A stretch of 64,000 nt of DNA from Mantis religiosa. Taxonomy: Eukaryota > Arthropoda > Insecta > Mantodea > Mantidae. The notes beneath the pieces are model-generated. The model was not told where the DNA came from. It ran no database searches and saw only the letters and a program-made list of their open reading frames with translations. The stretch spans positions 185,450,768 to 185,514,767 of the forward strand of contig CM060953.1 of assembly GCA_030765055.1 (NCBI GenBank), read 5' to 3'. Below, in pieces: positions 1 to 11,090 of this stretch (position 1 is its first letter; each line of letters opens with the position of its first letter). A program made the translations under genes and the position numbers.

Positions 1-27
1 ATATCATAATAATAATAACCAATGGTG

Positions 28-306
28 CGACAGCCCTAAAAGGGCCAAGGCCTACCAACCCGACTGCCGGCCTCATGCCCACTTACGCACGGCAGAGGTG
101 GACGATCATCCAACCGATACGGGGAGGAGATGTGGTCAGTATCTCGGCATTCCCAGCCGGACTGTGGTTTTTGGGACCAGGGCCGCTTACCTAGCGTAAG
201 CTCCTCACTTTCCTCACGATGCTGAGTGGGCACCGGTCCTATACCCGGGACATAACATCCCAACCACATGGGTGGGATCGAACCTGTACGATAACGCAAG
301 GGCGTT
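28..306 (-). repeat. Unclassified interspersed repeat, possibly SINE- or LINE-tail-like
   Basis: A GC-rich block stands out from AT-rich flanks. Read on the minus strand it carries a B-box-like string (GGTTCGATCCCACC, near 262-276), as in tRNA-derived or tRNA-mimicking repeats, and it is preceded by AAT-rich sequence at its plus-strand left edge. No clear A box or poly-A tail was seen. It occurs once in this window, so family membership is inference. Confidence 0.35.
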
Positions 307-1430
307 ATTTGGTCTACTTTACATGATTTATGTCATCAATATGTTAATACGCTTTGGATGAACGCCATGCTTGCTAAGCAACATCTCCACTACACCTGTA
401 CTACATTACTTAGTTCCCTTCAGAACTGACAGTCTCTTCAAACATTTCCTAAAACAATGGCACACAATATAGGTTTGTGGTTTTGTAAACTTTTTGGTTA
501 GCTTCTCCCTTGTCAGCAGCAAGGATGGGCTGATTTAATAGCAATAAGTTAATAATTTCAGTTTTGATATTCAGTCACTACTTTTGAAATAGAGGACAAC
601 AACGCGACATTTAGATCTTCGGGACAGCAGGCTACAACAAAATACATTTTCATATTTTAGAGATAACTTGAAGCTCTAGTCAGAAATTGCATCATTTTCT
701 GTTAGCACCTGTCTCTCAGTCAAGTTGTGCACCCACATGAAACGGACGGTTTTGCCGAGGTGCTGTGTTGAGAACTTAACATTGGAATGTTAATGATGAA
801 AGGATATTTTCGTCCATGCCAGTCCGAAGTTGATGCTTGGTTTATTACACCGTGGAGTAGTTCACGTCAATGTGAGCTATTTGTAGCGAAAGAGGGAGCT
901 CTAAATGCCATCATAACAGAGTAAAATGTCACAGCGCTCGCAAATAATGTATTTAATTTTTACAGCCCATCTCGAAAGAAAAAAAGAAAAGCTTTTAAAA
1001 CAAGTGAAGAGCACCGACGTGTCTCAAAATAAACGACGCAGTAAACGTACGCCGTTCGTTTGTTTTGTTAATGCTGGTCTTCTTGTTTTCTTTATAAAAC
1101 GTTTACGCTCAGGTGTGTATTTTTAAGCATTCAATAATATTATTTAATTTGTTACCTCAGTTCTCGTTGTTTTACAGCCCTTTTTGTATCAACGGTTAAC
1201 CACACAAAATTGATAAAGAGATTTCATTGTAAATGTCCTCTTTGGAGTTATATGAACCTCAAAATAGGGTTTCAATGCACAAAAGAAGGCCAAAAAAGCA
1301 CTCTACGTTATATAAAATAATAAATTAATATAATATTTAGGCAGTGCATGAATATAAAAAACATAATCAGTCATTTGTTGACAAATTTTCACCGTCGCCT
1401 AAACCAGAGGAAGACAGTTTCGAGAGTTGT
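307..1430. other. Unassigned AT-rich DNA
   Basis: I see no coding homology, RNA gene or repeat I can support. The short open frame at 926-1126 has a low-complexity, lysine/arginine-rich start and no recognisable motif. Confidence 0.5.
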
Positions 1431-1431
1431 G

Positions 1432-1545
1432 ACGTATTTCAATCAGGAGCGAGGCCTGTAGTGCGTGTGACGTCAGGCAAGAGCCGTGTAGCGCCAAGTT
1501 GCCTATATAAATGGCGCTGTGAGTACAGAGTCTGAGGGTTCAGTC
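1432..1545 (+). promoter_or_regulatory. Promoter-like cluster: CRE sites plus TATA box
   Basis: A perfect CRE palindrome TGACGTCA lies at 1468-1475, with a CRE-like TGACGTAT just upstream (about 1430). A good TATA box (TATATAAAT, 1504-1512) follows, then an arthropod-type initiator-like TTCAGTC near 1539-1545. The TATA-initiator spacing is somewhat longer than usual. It lies just upstream of a hAT transposase remnant, so it may be an old transposon or LTR promoter rather than a host promoter. Inference only. Confidence 0.3.
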
Positions 1546-1566
1546 AGGTGTAACACACTCGATGAC

Positions 1567-1924
1567 ATGAATGTAACTGCCACGTACCTAAAGGAATTGT
1601 TAAATTTACAGTGTGACAGTTTATTGAAGGACAAATATACACAGAGGAAGACTTGGCTGATTTTTACAAGAATGTCCCCCAAACCAGATTTCCGAGGTTG
1701 TATTCACTTGCCGCACGGACATTGTGTATGTTTGGCTCGACATATTGTGCGAACAATTTTTTTTTTCTGTTATGAAATTAGATAAGTCCAAACCCCGAAG
1801 TAACTTGTCGGTTCACATTCTAACATGCAGCCTTCGATTACAAATTTCCCAGACATTACGTCCTGAATTTGATACACTAATTGAAGAGAAAAGAAACAAA
1901 AAGTTTCGGAAAATGTCCACGTAA
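1567..1924 (+). pseudogene. hAT transposase (ZBED5/GTF2IRD2-like) C-terminal remnant
   Basis: Translated across two or three frames, this reads as the C-terminal end of a hAT-type transposase of the kind also found domesticated as ZBED5, FAM200 and GTF2IRD2-like proteins. Visible blocks are ELLNLQCDSLLKDKY (about 1590-1645), LADFYKNVPQTRFPRLYSLA (about 1650-1710), MFGSTYCANNFFFSVMKLDK (about 1724-1790) and a final SLRLQISQTLRP, ending in a stop at 1922-1924. These match the order of the family's dimerisation domain (cysteine or serine before the paired aromatic residues, then LLRIS). At least one frameshift separates the blocks, so it cannot be translated as one chain. The N-terminal zinc finger and catalytic core are not visible upstream. 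Family assignment is from memory of the motif pattern. Confidence 0.6.
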
Positions 1925-3098
1925 TTCTGTTCTGAGTGGGTCTCCTCTAATTTGTAGAGAAAATTACTTTATATCTTATTTTATTTACTTTATAACATGC
2001 CTGACCTTCAGGTAAACTACAAGTTGAAGTTTTATATATTTTCTCATAGCACAGAGCCAAAATGTAATTGTTTATAATCTATGACCAATTGTGTAATTAA
2101 AGCAGTCAGTATTAATATTACAACACCCAAGATGTAAGTTGTACATATTATTAAAACTCGATATGTTTCCTGTCTTTTCTATGCTGTCCGAATGCCAACA
2201 CATCAAACTGCTACCTTCCTCTTGGGCAGCAGAAATCAGTGCGGTGACGTCACACGCTAACCTGCCTTACGTTCGGGGGCATATTTGGCGGTTAGAGCTG
2301 AGGAGCTGTCACACCGCCGCTACCTGTCTTCCCCTGTCTAAATGCTACGCTATGAATCGTACCAACGCCTACTAGGAACCGATGATAAAACAATACAAGA
2401 TGTGAATGTAGATGGCACTGCTTATTCTGAACACTCGTTTCTAAACAACAAACTTGTGACTGAAGATATAGGTGCAAATTCCAGGGAAATTTCAATCTAA
2501 GCTAGAAACACTGAATGAGAGCTGCTGGCAGTAAAATCTCTTCAGCGATATGAGAAGGAATATATTGCATTTCATCCTTTGTTTCCCTGTGCGGTTTCAA
2601 GCAACAATATATTTAAACTAAGATTTTAATATAGCGTATTTTGCTGTTTTGATATTATTGCAACAACTATCAAAACAAATAAACATTGCAGTTTCGTTTA
2701 TATTACGCCAAATATAATTTTTTATAATTGATAACATTAATTATTTAGTGACTTTAAGAAAAAGAAGCAAAATCCATACAACTCCAGTGAAACAAACTCC
2801 GTAGTGGAGGATATAAAATGTACGGTACAGGAATGCGATTACGTAACTGATCATCTGTGAAACATCATAAAAACTGAAAAACTAACCACTAATTTAACGA
2901 TCCCAAAGATCCCCTTACACCGAAACTAAATACAACAGTGTAAATTTATACAGGAAGGCGACTAAGCAACTTAGGCCGTCTGACTCAACCAATCTGCACT
3001 AATCTTTGGAGTAAATTCTCTTAGTTTTTAATGGATTCTTGATTATTTTTATGAGAAACTAAAGCAGATGGCTAAATACTCAATATGGAATAAACCCC
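1925..3098. other. Unassigned AT-rich DNA
   Basis: No supported gene. One perfect CRE octamer (TGACGTCA) lies at 2245-2252 in a slightly GC-richer island. Short open frames at 2139-2495 overlap on both strands and show no motif. Confidence 0.45.
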
Positions 3099-3334
3099 GT
3101 TGCCGTCCTAGTTAGGGAGCATAACTGCTTCACGTTCAAGAGGTCCCGAGCTCGAATCTCGATCAGGGTGAGTTAATTGGATAAGGTTTTTTCTGGGGTT
3201 TTCCATTATTTTGAAAGACGAATGTCGGGTAACTCTATGCTCCATGGACCCAGGGCTCATTCGAGCATCATTTCGCCCATTCCATTCATCGTCCGATATG
3301 ACTTAGCGTTGGAGGATGTAAATTAAAAAAAAAA
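3099..3334 (+). repeat. SINE family A (tRNA-Val-like head), near full length
   Basis: Pol III-type SINE. The degraded tRNA head contains the anticodon-like TTCACGTTCAAGAGG and a B-box-like string (GCTCGAATCTC). It is followed by the family body (GGATAAGGTTTT..., GACGAATGTCGGGTAACTC) and tail (CATCGTCCGATATGACTTA), ending in a run of A at 3325-3334. The family head resembles tRNA-Val(CAC); that origin is inferred. About a dozen copies or fragments occur in this window. Confidence 0.85.
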
Positions 3335-4479
3335 CCTACAAATGGGAATATACGAGGACATATTTCAAAATTTATTTTAAGTTTCTTCATCATGGTTTCC
3401 AATTTCGGTTTTTATACACTGTTATTTAGAAGCTTTTATGATATGTTTTAGATTTAACATTTGATTTTCTCTTCGAGAAAATAATAGAAAACACACAAAA
3501 GTACTAAAAACAATGGGAAGGTATGGCTACGCTACAGTGGGAACGTCTCCAATTTAATTTTCACCCTTAAAAAAAGAAACTGAGATAAAGAAGCAATCCT
3601 CATAGGAAGAGAGTTTCCAGGAATTTTACTTAGTAAGGAGAAATAAATTCTGACGGTGCAACCAACATGCAACTGTTATTAAGAACTGTCAAAAGATTTT
3701 ATCTATGATAACTTTGCGAAGTAATATTTTCCTTAAGTGGTTTTCTACGGAAGCAGAAATCTTTCCGTAAAATGAAGGAGAAATGAATTTCAATTTTAAA
3801 CAAATTAGGTCACAGTCCCTGGAAAATCAGTAACTAAAGTCTGCGTACTGGCATAACGTACTACTACTTCATTTTGATAAATATGTTTGCTTACATACAA
3901 CATTTATATTAGAAATTTAATTAATCCAGATTTGTTTTTCGTGAAGTAGCAAACTTTATAAATTACACGTTTTTAGAAAACAAAACAACAGTTGTTTTCA
4001 TCTGTCAACATCTAACGAAATCAGAACAGTTATGAAGCGTAACCCCAATATATTTTCTGCTACACTCAGAATTTTAGATAATTCTTACAAAAAGATAATT
4101 ATTTGTTTAACTTTTGTTAATCTAGATAAAGTCTGCATAAATGTTCTTATTACACTTTTGTTGTACATACAGGAGGAATATAACACGTGAAGCGATTGTC
4201 AATTGTTTTAAAAGCGAGTCGCTAAGTGATGGTGACAAGTTTAATGTTCTTTGACTAACCACGAGAAAGAAAGAAACAAAGAAAGATAAGAAAAGGAAAA
4301 CGAGTATGAAAATGTATAAAATATCTGAAAATTCAAACTACGAACCGGGAATACTTCGGAAATTGCCAATGGCAATAATAATACAAAAACAAGTTTACAT
4401 GAACTGTGAGGTCTACAAAATTCCTTTTACATGAAGATTCCTCCAAGGCTATTGACAGAAAACTTAAGATGTACATCGA
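3335..4479. other. Unassigned AT-rich DNA
   Basis: Strongly AT-rich, with scattered short open frames but no supported gene, RNA or repeat. Confidence 0.5.
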
Positions 4480-4682
4480 GCGGGATGGCTCAGGCGGTTT
4501 CGTCTGTGCTCCGAATTCGGGAGGCCTGGGTTCGATTCCCGTGGCCGACCTACCTGACCCATGGGGTTTTCCCGAGTCACTAGGCGAATGCTGGGTACGT
4601 TAATTCCATCCCGCGAATTTCCCGTCCCTCCATTTCATCTCCATTATTATTTCACATCATCTCTCATCTGGTGGTCTCTTTC
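4480..4682 (+). repeat. SINE family C (tRNA-derived head)
   Basis: The head begins GCGGGATGGCTCAGGCGG (A-box-like), and a textbook B box GGGTTCGATTCCCG follows at about 4530. The body contains GACCCATGGGGTTTTCCCG and ends in a pyrimidine-rich segment. Only one copy is present in the window, and no target-site duplication was resolved. Confidence 0.65.
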
Positions 4683-5465
4683 AGGTTAGAAGTGCCGGCG
4701 GGTGTCTCGGCGGTGCATGGCAGAATGATATTGTTGCGTGTATAAGCTGAGCAAGGTTTGGAATGAATTCTGCTGACTGGCAAAACATGTACTTTGGACT
4801 GGTGAATCATACATCCTGCTGGCTTAGGGAAATAATTCACAGGTGGCCTGTAACAGGCCTCAACTTGTTCTTCATGTTTTAACAATGAATCACACATCCT
4901 GCTGATCAAGGGAAATAATGCTTAGTTGGTCAGTAACAGGTTTAAACATGTTCTCAGTGATGTAAACAATGATTGAACAATATGGTACAAATTAACAGTT
5001 AGCGTGGGAATCGCTGAGTTGACTTTTTGGTAAGACCCCTATTTAAGCTTGCTTGAGTTAGCCCCTGGGGAGAGACTTCACAGAGATGTCAGAGGAGACT
5101 TGCGGCCGGTCTCTGTAAGATTCAACAACAGTTAATTTCAAAGTGCTAACACGAGTAGATAGCCAGCAGGGCGTACTACATCGTACACCTTTTGACAGTC
5201 ACAAGGTTCAAGCCATACAAACAACACATCGCTAAAGCTAAAGTTCCATTATGTTATTATGTATTTAAATGTTACCAAAGCGCCCCTGATCTCTTCCAGA
5301 TCCAGGGGGTGTCCTGTAGAAATACTAGGCTTCTTTGAAATATAGTTATTCAGTTCAGTTTGACTTAGATGTTTCTTTCGCTCTACCCTTTCAGTAGCTA
5401 CACCCCCAGTTGCAGATTAGGTTTGTAAGTCTTTCACCTCCCCTTACAATCCTGGTCCACAACAA
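4683..5465 (+). repeat. LTR-like block with duplicated 84-bp upstream module
   Basis: Two diverged tandem copies of an 84-bp unit (4803-4886 and 4887-4970, both beginning GAATCA and containing ACATCCTGCTG) sit upstream of a TATA-like CTATTTAAGCTT (about 5040). A pyrimidine-rich stretch then ends in TGGTCCACAACAATA. Duplicated enhancer modules before a TATA box are common in retrotransposon U3 regions, so a solo LTR is plausible, but neither boundary nor target duplication was established. Confidence 0.3.
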
Positions 5466-5845
5466 TATGCTCTGAAGGAAACTACTTCCTCCTCCGATAG
5501 GTCGTTTGCTGGTCTCCGCTCCTCTGCTGGGACCATTTCGGGACCGCCAGTGAGAGACCTATGAGGCTCGGATCGCCTACCAGGGACCGTTATGGCTCGG
5601 CTGCTGGGCTCGTTGCCGTTCCGCTGTAGGGCAGCGAGTTCGTTGTCCTGGCCTGTCCGGTGAAGTCTCTATCCAAGTAAACTGTAGGGACCCTGCCCTC
5701 TTTAATGTCGTGGCTCCTTGGATCAGCCACTCTCTGTCTCCTTCACCTCATCCTTCTGCCCTTGGGGGCATAGGAACATTGGGCCCAGCGTGGTGGCCAC
5801 GTATCGAATCCTCTCCGTAATCAAATCCTAATCCTAAGATATAAA
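5466..5845 (+). repeat. GC-rich fragment resembling a LINE 3' end
   Basis: Abrupt GC-rich sequence terminates at about 5820-5840 in a short tandem tail (AAATCCTAATCCTAA), the kind of microsatellite tail left by R1/jockey-clade non-LTR retrotransposons. No reverse transcriptase or RNase H motif could be read, so this is a base-composition and tail-based guess. Confidence 0.3.
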
Positions 5846-6205
5846 TTCACTGAATATTTTTTTGATACTTATAGTTCATGTTATATCACTGAAATTTTTA
5901 AAAATGTTAATTGAAGAAAATATTTTTAGCTAAATAAGTAAAATCTGGTTTAATTCTTGCGTTGCAAACACGTGCAATATCTTTTCCCCTAATCATGTTA
6001 ACCAAATTTACTTGCAATCTTAAAAAATTATTTAAGTTTGCTGCAGTTATTCTTTAAAATAACTGCAATTCCGATTGCCAATTACGTACTCTAGAGTTTA
6101 ACATAAATTTAACTTCAAAATCTAAATTTTCCTACACAATTTAATGGAATGGCATTTAAATATTTACTGAATATTCCTCAAAATTTGATTACTGCAACAA
6201 TGTAT
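5846..6205. other. Unassigned AT-rich DNA
   Basis: Nothing recognisable between the GC-rich fragment and the solo LTR. Confidence 0.5.
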
Positions 6206-6547
6206 TGGACTTGCCTTTTTATATTGTCACCAAGGCAAGACATTGCTGTGGCGCTGCCGCAAGCCGCAAGCCGCAGCCGGCGCGGGGGCGAGCGCTGAAC
6301 GCTTGCCGAGAGGGAGAAAGTTGCTTGTGAGTTGTTAATTGAGATGCAGCTGTGTAGTGTGTGGATATTTGAAGCGTACCGCAGTATTTTATTTCGTTTA
6401 TTTATTTTTGACCTTGAAGACTGCTGTGTGTATGTCACGGCAGTTTTATTGCTACAAAGGGTATACAAAGCGTGTTTTACTTGTAATAAAGCGAATTTTA
6501 AATTTCTGTACACAAGACTTTTAATTCTACGAACCCACAAAGTCACA
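6206..6547 (+). mobile_element. Solo LTR (family ending AAAGTCACA)
   Basis: This repeat shares its last 25-30 bases (AATTCTACGAACCCACAAAG, then TCACA) with sequences ending at 26332 and 31469 and, inverted, at 61136. All also share a GACCTTGAAGA/TGTATGT segment and an AATAAA-type signal upstream of the end. The 5' part is very GC-rich. If the left end is TGTCACC at 6225, the element is flanked by ATAT on both sides (6221-6224 and 6548-6551); an alternative left end is TGGACTTGCC at 6206. No internal retroelement sequence follows. Overlapping open frames on both strands (6178-6661) are shadows in this repeat. Confidence 0.5.
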
Positions 6548-6780
6548 ATATATTGCATGGTACTAACAAAAAATAGAACACCCAGCACAGCTTTCAAAAA
6601 GTTTACAATTTTGATGATTAGTACTTCATTTGTTTTATCTGTTTCAAGAGCCAAATATTAAAACTAGGATGTGTTAAAAATATTTAGTTCAAAATTTATC
6701 TCGGAAGGTTTTCAGTAATAAAAGTATGAATACTTTGGCATCTCTATTAACTTGCCAGGATAAGATGTGGGTTAAATGTA

Positions 6781-8110
6781 CGAGGCATGTTTTTTAAGTC
6801 AGTACCGTTTTGCGATTCCGCCGCCGCAGCGCTACGGCCGGCGTTCCGTGCATGCGCGCTGGTTACCTACTTCTCTTGTCTACGCACTGAGGCCATTACA
6901 GTCTGATTCTACATTGTATACGTTGGTTACTGAGTGTTTAAGATGCCTCTGACAACCGTGAGTCCCGCCGATTGTGAAGTACGGGCTGTTATACGATTTC
7001 TTAGTGCTAAAGGCGTGAAACCGATCGATATTTATCATGAGATCTGTGAAGTTTACCGACAAAACATTATGGGTGATGGAATGGTAAGGAGTGAGATGGG
7101 TGAGAGCATTTAAAGATGGCCCCACAAATGTGCATGATGAAGAACGGAGTGGGCATACTTCGGTCGTTACTGAAGATTTGGTGCAGAAAGTGGACGAAAA
7201 GGTGAGAGAAAACAGACACTTTACAATTTCATCATTGTGCGACTATTTTCCTCAATATTCTCGTAGTGTTTTGTATCGCATTGTGACCGAGAACTTGAAG
7301 TACCGGAAATTGTGTTCACGTTGGGTTCCGGATTTGCACAAAACCCAACGTTTAGGCAGTGCATTGGCTTTCCTTGAGCGGTACCACAATGAAGGTGAAG
7401 AGTTTTTAGACCAAATTGTTACTGGTGACGAAACATGGGTGGCCTACGTCACACCAGAATCGAAACAACAATCCATGGAATGGTGACATTCATCATCACC
7501 CACAAAAGTGAAGTTTAAGCAAACAATGTCTGTCCGGAAAATCATGTGCACAGTTTTTTTTTTTTTGGGACAGAAAAGGAGTATTGCTAGTGGAGTTTCT
7601 GCCTCGTAATGAGACAATCAATGCAGCGTCTTATTGTGAGACATTGAACAATCTGCGCCATGCAATCCAGAACAAAAGACGTGACAAGTTGAGTAAGGGT
7701 ATCGTTTTGCTGCATGACAATGCCCGTCCACATGTGGCTAATCGGACCAAAGATCTCATCAAATGTTTTCAATGGGAAACTCTAGATCATCCTCTATACA
7801 CCTCTGATCTGGCGCCCAGCGGCTACCATTTGTTCCTGCACTTGAAGAAACATCTGGGCGGTCAGCGTCTTCAAGACGATAACGAAGTCAAAACAGTTGT
7901 GATACAGTGGTTAACACGTCAGGCGGCAGAATTTTATGAGGAGGGTATTCAAAAACTGGTGCCACGTTATGACAAGTGCCTCAATATTCACGGAAATTAT
8001 GTAGAAAAGTAGATTAAGGTACAGGCTTTCATGTAAAAATAAAATTATTGCGATATCTATGCACGCCTTTTTAAATTCCAAAACGGTACTGACTTAAAAA
8101 ACATGCCTCG
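6781..8110 (+). mobile_element. mariner transposon copy 1 with perfect 32-bp inverted repeats
   Basis: The 1330-bp element has identical 32-bp terminal inverted repeats (6781-6812 and 8079-8110) beginning CGAGGCATGTTTTTTAAGTC. It is flanked by the TA target duplication of Tc1/mariner elements (6779-6780 and 8111-8112). Length, termini and the internal D34D-type transposase relic identify a mariner. The same family occurs at 17992-19295. It abuts LINE sequence on its right side. Confidence 0.95.
6943..8012 (+). pseudogene. mariner transposase pseudogene, copy 1
   Basis: Translation from the ATG at 6943 gives the N-terminal helix-turn-helix region (EVRAVIRFLSAKGVKPIDIY). The frame is broken at about 7087-7095 by extra bases relative to the sister copy. 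It resumes as RAFKDGPTNVHDEERSGH, with the mariner linker motif around SRWVP. TGDETW contains the first catalytic Asp (GAC, 7437-7439). A TGA replaces the Arg codon after MEW at about 7484, and further disruption with a T run lies near 7555-7566. The final stretch (7584-8012) has HDNARPH with the second Asp and SDLAPSGYH, where the third catalytic Asp is Gly (GGC, 7821-7823). The protein ends at 8012. Frameshift, nonsense and catalytic loss make it inactive. Confidence 0.93.
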
Positions 8111-8112
8111 TA

Positions 8113-8511
8113 TTATCAGAAGAAGCCTAACAGAAGTTAGGCGTAAGACAGGGGTGCAAATTGAGGCATATACTATTCAATTTATTTATAGACGGCATAC
8201 TAGAGAGGGTTAAGGAAAGTAATGTCCATTGCCCAGTAATAATGCACAAAGAGATCCCTGGTTTATTGTGTGCGGATGATTTAACGGTAGTAGTAATTTC
8301 TGTAATAGGTATACAAAAATCAATTGAGGCATTCCATAGGTCTTGCGCTGACTGGGGACTAAGAATAAACAGCAAAAATTAAAAAATAATGGTATTAAAA
8401 GAGGATCGATACTTAGGAAAGGAGAGGAATGGTTTATAGTAGACCAAAAGGTAGAAGTGGTAAACGAGTATGACTATTTAGGTGTAAGGATATGTAGCAG
8501 TGCAGGATCGG
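8113..8511 (+). pseudogene. LINE-1st element: reverse transcriptase fragment (5' part)
   Basis: The readable frame gives VRQGCKLRHILFNLFIDGI (RT motif for the GxRQGCxLSPxLFN block), then LLCADDLTVVV. The latter carries the catalytic ADD of the (Y/F)xDD box, with Ala at the x position as in non-LTR elements. SIEAFHRSCADWGLRINSKN and, after a frameshift, VEVVNEYDYLGVRI follow, as in the RT thumb region. The fragment is cut on the left by mariner copy 1 and on the right by a second LINE. The same element appears to resume after 9522. Confidence 0.8.
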
Positions 8512-9527
8512 TATAAAATTTCAGGGCCTTCAAGTGGACAGATGTTTAGATTGGAAAGCTCACATAAATTATATCTTACCTAATCTCAGCTCTGCTTGTT
8601 GTGCTATCCGAGAGCTGGTTAATGTGAGTTCTATTGACACACTTAAATTAGTATATTATGCATACTTTAACTCTATTATGGAATACGGAATATTATTTTG
8701 GGGCAACTCAGTAGAAAGTAAAAAAAATATTTCTTATGCAAAAGAGGGTTATAAGAATCATTACTAACACCCACACCAGATGCTCCTGTAAAGATCTTTG
8801 TACAAGATTGAAGATATTAACGCTTCCTTGCATGTATATATTCTCGATCCTAAAATTCTTTGTATGCAATCGTGCTTTATTTGCAACAAATAATGTAATT
8901 CACAGAATAAACACTAGACAAAAGTATAATATCCATTATCCCAGTGCTAAACTTTCTTGCTTCCAGAAAGTTGTGTAATATGAAACTATCAAAATATTTG
9001 GCGCACTTCCTAATGTTCTTAAAGAAAAAGTTGATAATTTCGATGCTTTTAAAAAAGCTGTTAGAGAGTACCTTTGCTCAAAATCTTTTTATTCTGTACA
9101 AGATTATCTGAATGACAAATTATCCTGATAATGCTTCTGTAGCTCTGTAAGTAGTATCTAACTATTCCAATGACAAATCATTACTAATAAATATTTTACG
9201 CAAGTTGAAAGTTTATTTTTAATGTATATATATATTTAATAAATAACAAGAATGGTATCCATTGCAAAAAGGTTGAGACGTACTGGCATAAGCCAAGTGA
9301 AACCTAGTTTAAAAAGTGTTTCATTCTGTATCATATATAATTATCCCAGCTTTGTTTTCCATATTGTTGTTCATATTGCCTGTATACTATAATATGTGTC
9401 TTATGTTAACTTTTGTACATATATATGCTATCAAACTTTATACCTCTGGACATGTTCAATGTTCACAGTCTTTTCTGGCTACAAGTGAACCTACTGAACG
9501 CAAATCAATCTAATCTAATCTAATCGG
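8512..9527 (+). pseudogene. Jockey/CR1-like LINE 3' fragment inserted in another LINE
   Basis: This is the carboxy end of a non-LTR reverse transcriptase: LDWKAHINYI, SSACCAIREL, FNSIMEYGILFWGNS (8534-8767), then after a frameshift QKRVIRIITNTHTRCSC (from 8736) and a tail through INTRQKYNIHYPSAKLS to about 8978. A further diverged stretch reads FGALPNVLKEKVDN, and a long AT-rich 3' UTR follows. It ends in an (AATCT)n-type tail at 9503-9525. ATCGG flanks the insert on both sides (8507-8511 and 9523-9527), a possible target duplication, although part could belong to the tail. It is 5'-truncated, as usual for LINEs. Confidence 0.8.
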
Positions 9528-10640
9528 CTGCACAAGCCAGAAAAGTGATAGGTAATGGCAGGGCGGCAATGTCAGGGGTAAGAACATGTAAACATAAACT
9601 GAAGATGTCAGTTAGATGGTTAGAATGTATGAAGCGGTCGTTGAGTCTAGGACAATGTATGCAGTGGAGGTCTGGGGCACATTAGATATAGGTACAAAGT
9701 TAGACCAAATGTACGGATTGTTTTGTAAAGAACTACTAGGGCTGCCAAAATCGGCACCAAGAGAGGTGGTATTACTAGAGCTAGGTAATACAAAAAAGAG
9801 GGGGATAATAATAGAGAGAATATTGAAATTCTGGTATAAGTGTATTAAAGGGCAGAAAGGGAATTATTGAATCTGTGTATGAAGCAACAGAAAGACATTA
9901 ACAATACAAATAGTTGGTGGTCGGAATTGGAAAGAATGCTATTGAAGATAGTCATGGGGGATCTATGGAGAGCAGAGGAGATAAATCATAGCGGATTTTG
10001 GAAGGAAGTGAGAACTGGAGTACAAGACATAGATAGGCAAGAGATATGGGCAAGTATAGAAGAAAAGAAATCTTTGAAATTTTGTAAGCAATTAAAGACA
10101 GAATGGGGTAGGGAAAATATATTGATCAATGTGGCTAAACTGGAAGAGAAGGTATAGCATGGACGAGAGTAGGAATAATATATCTAAAATGGTTGAGAAG
10201 TAATGAGGAAGGGATGTGTGCATTTTGTGGAGGTGAAGAGAGTACTGTTCATTACCTGATAGAATGTAAGGAGTTAACCAATTACAGGAGAAAAATATGA
10301 GATAAGAAATGGGACAGTGTGAGTAAAGAGATATTGGCGGTACACATGTTAACGGGGATGGGAGAAAGGAAAACTAGATGTATAGGAGATTTCTTATATG
10401 GGATAAGAGAAAAGTGGATTAGGATAAAAGAAGCAAAGGTCAAGAAGAAATGACACCAAGCTGCTCAGGAAAACTGAAGGCTTATAGCCAGGGGACCGAA
10501 GTCAGCGAGTAAATCTTAGGTCAGCAATTTCATGTGTTTGTACAGGAGGTATAATACAGTATGTTCTATATTAAATTTTACTGTCCTGAATTTTTAATGG
10601 AAACTGTACAAATCAATAAATATCATATCAAATATCACAA
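9528..10640 (+). pseudogene. LINE-1st element: 3' part with C-terminal CCHC motif
   Basis: Resumes the interrupted LINE. YEAVVESRTMYAVEVWG and FCKELLGLPKSAPREVVLLEL (9616-9870) match the post-RT region of R1/jockey-type elements. ELERMLLKIVMGDLWRAEEI and later blocks follow (9867-10157). After another frame change, the terminal cysteine-histidine motif CAFCGGEESTVHYLIEC appears (about 10216-10270), typical of the LINE ORF2 carboxy end. Coding similarity ends near 10450. A 3' UTR with AATAAA at about 10614 and a short ATATC-rich tail closes it at about 10640. Several frameshifts show it is dead. Confidence 0.8.
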
Positions 10641-11090
10641 ATTATTAACTTGCTAATGTAAAATCTGTGTGTCAAAAATGAAGGTTTTACCCCAAATATT
10701 GTAAAGAACATAAACTACACCATTTTCTCCGCTTGATGGTGGCAGTATAAATGAAACAGTTGAAAAAAAAGGAGTATTCAATAACCACTTGGTTAACGCA
10801 AGGTTTCATTGGATGTGGCTATGGACAAGAGCTAGAAAGAGATGTGAAATGTAACTGCCTCGTTCAGGCAAGGGCGTTTAATATCCTGTTTCGTTCCGGC
10901 AGCCAGGATGACACTTCCTGAACCGGCTTCCTGTAGTACAAGGAGTGCCGAAAACAATATGCCATAACAACCATTTCCTAGTCCAATCCTTTTTAAATCC
11001 AGTTCGGAGCACTATTCTGAGCATAGTTGTTGGTAGCCGAATGCTGGAGTAGTTCCACTTCTATTACAGATCTCCTGTTTTCTTGTAACT
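10641..11090. other. Unassigned sequence
   Basis: No gene or repeat recognised between the LINE tail and the satellite. Confidence 0.5.

Noticed and set aside
6178..6661. 158- and 109-codon frames on opposite strands
   Set aside because: Both lie within a non-coding solo LTR and its flank and show no protein motif.
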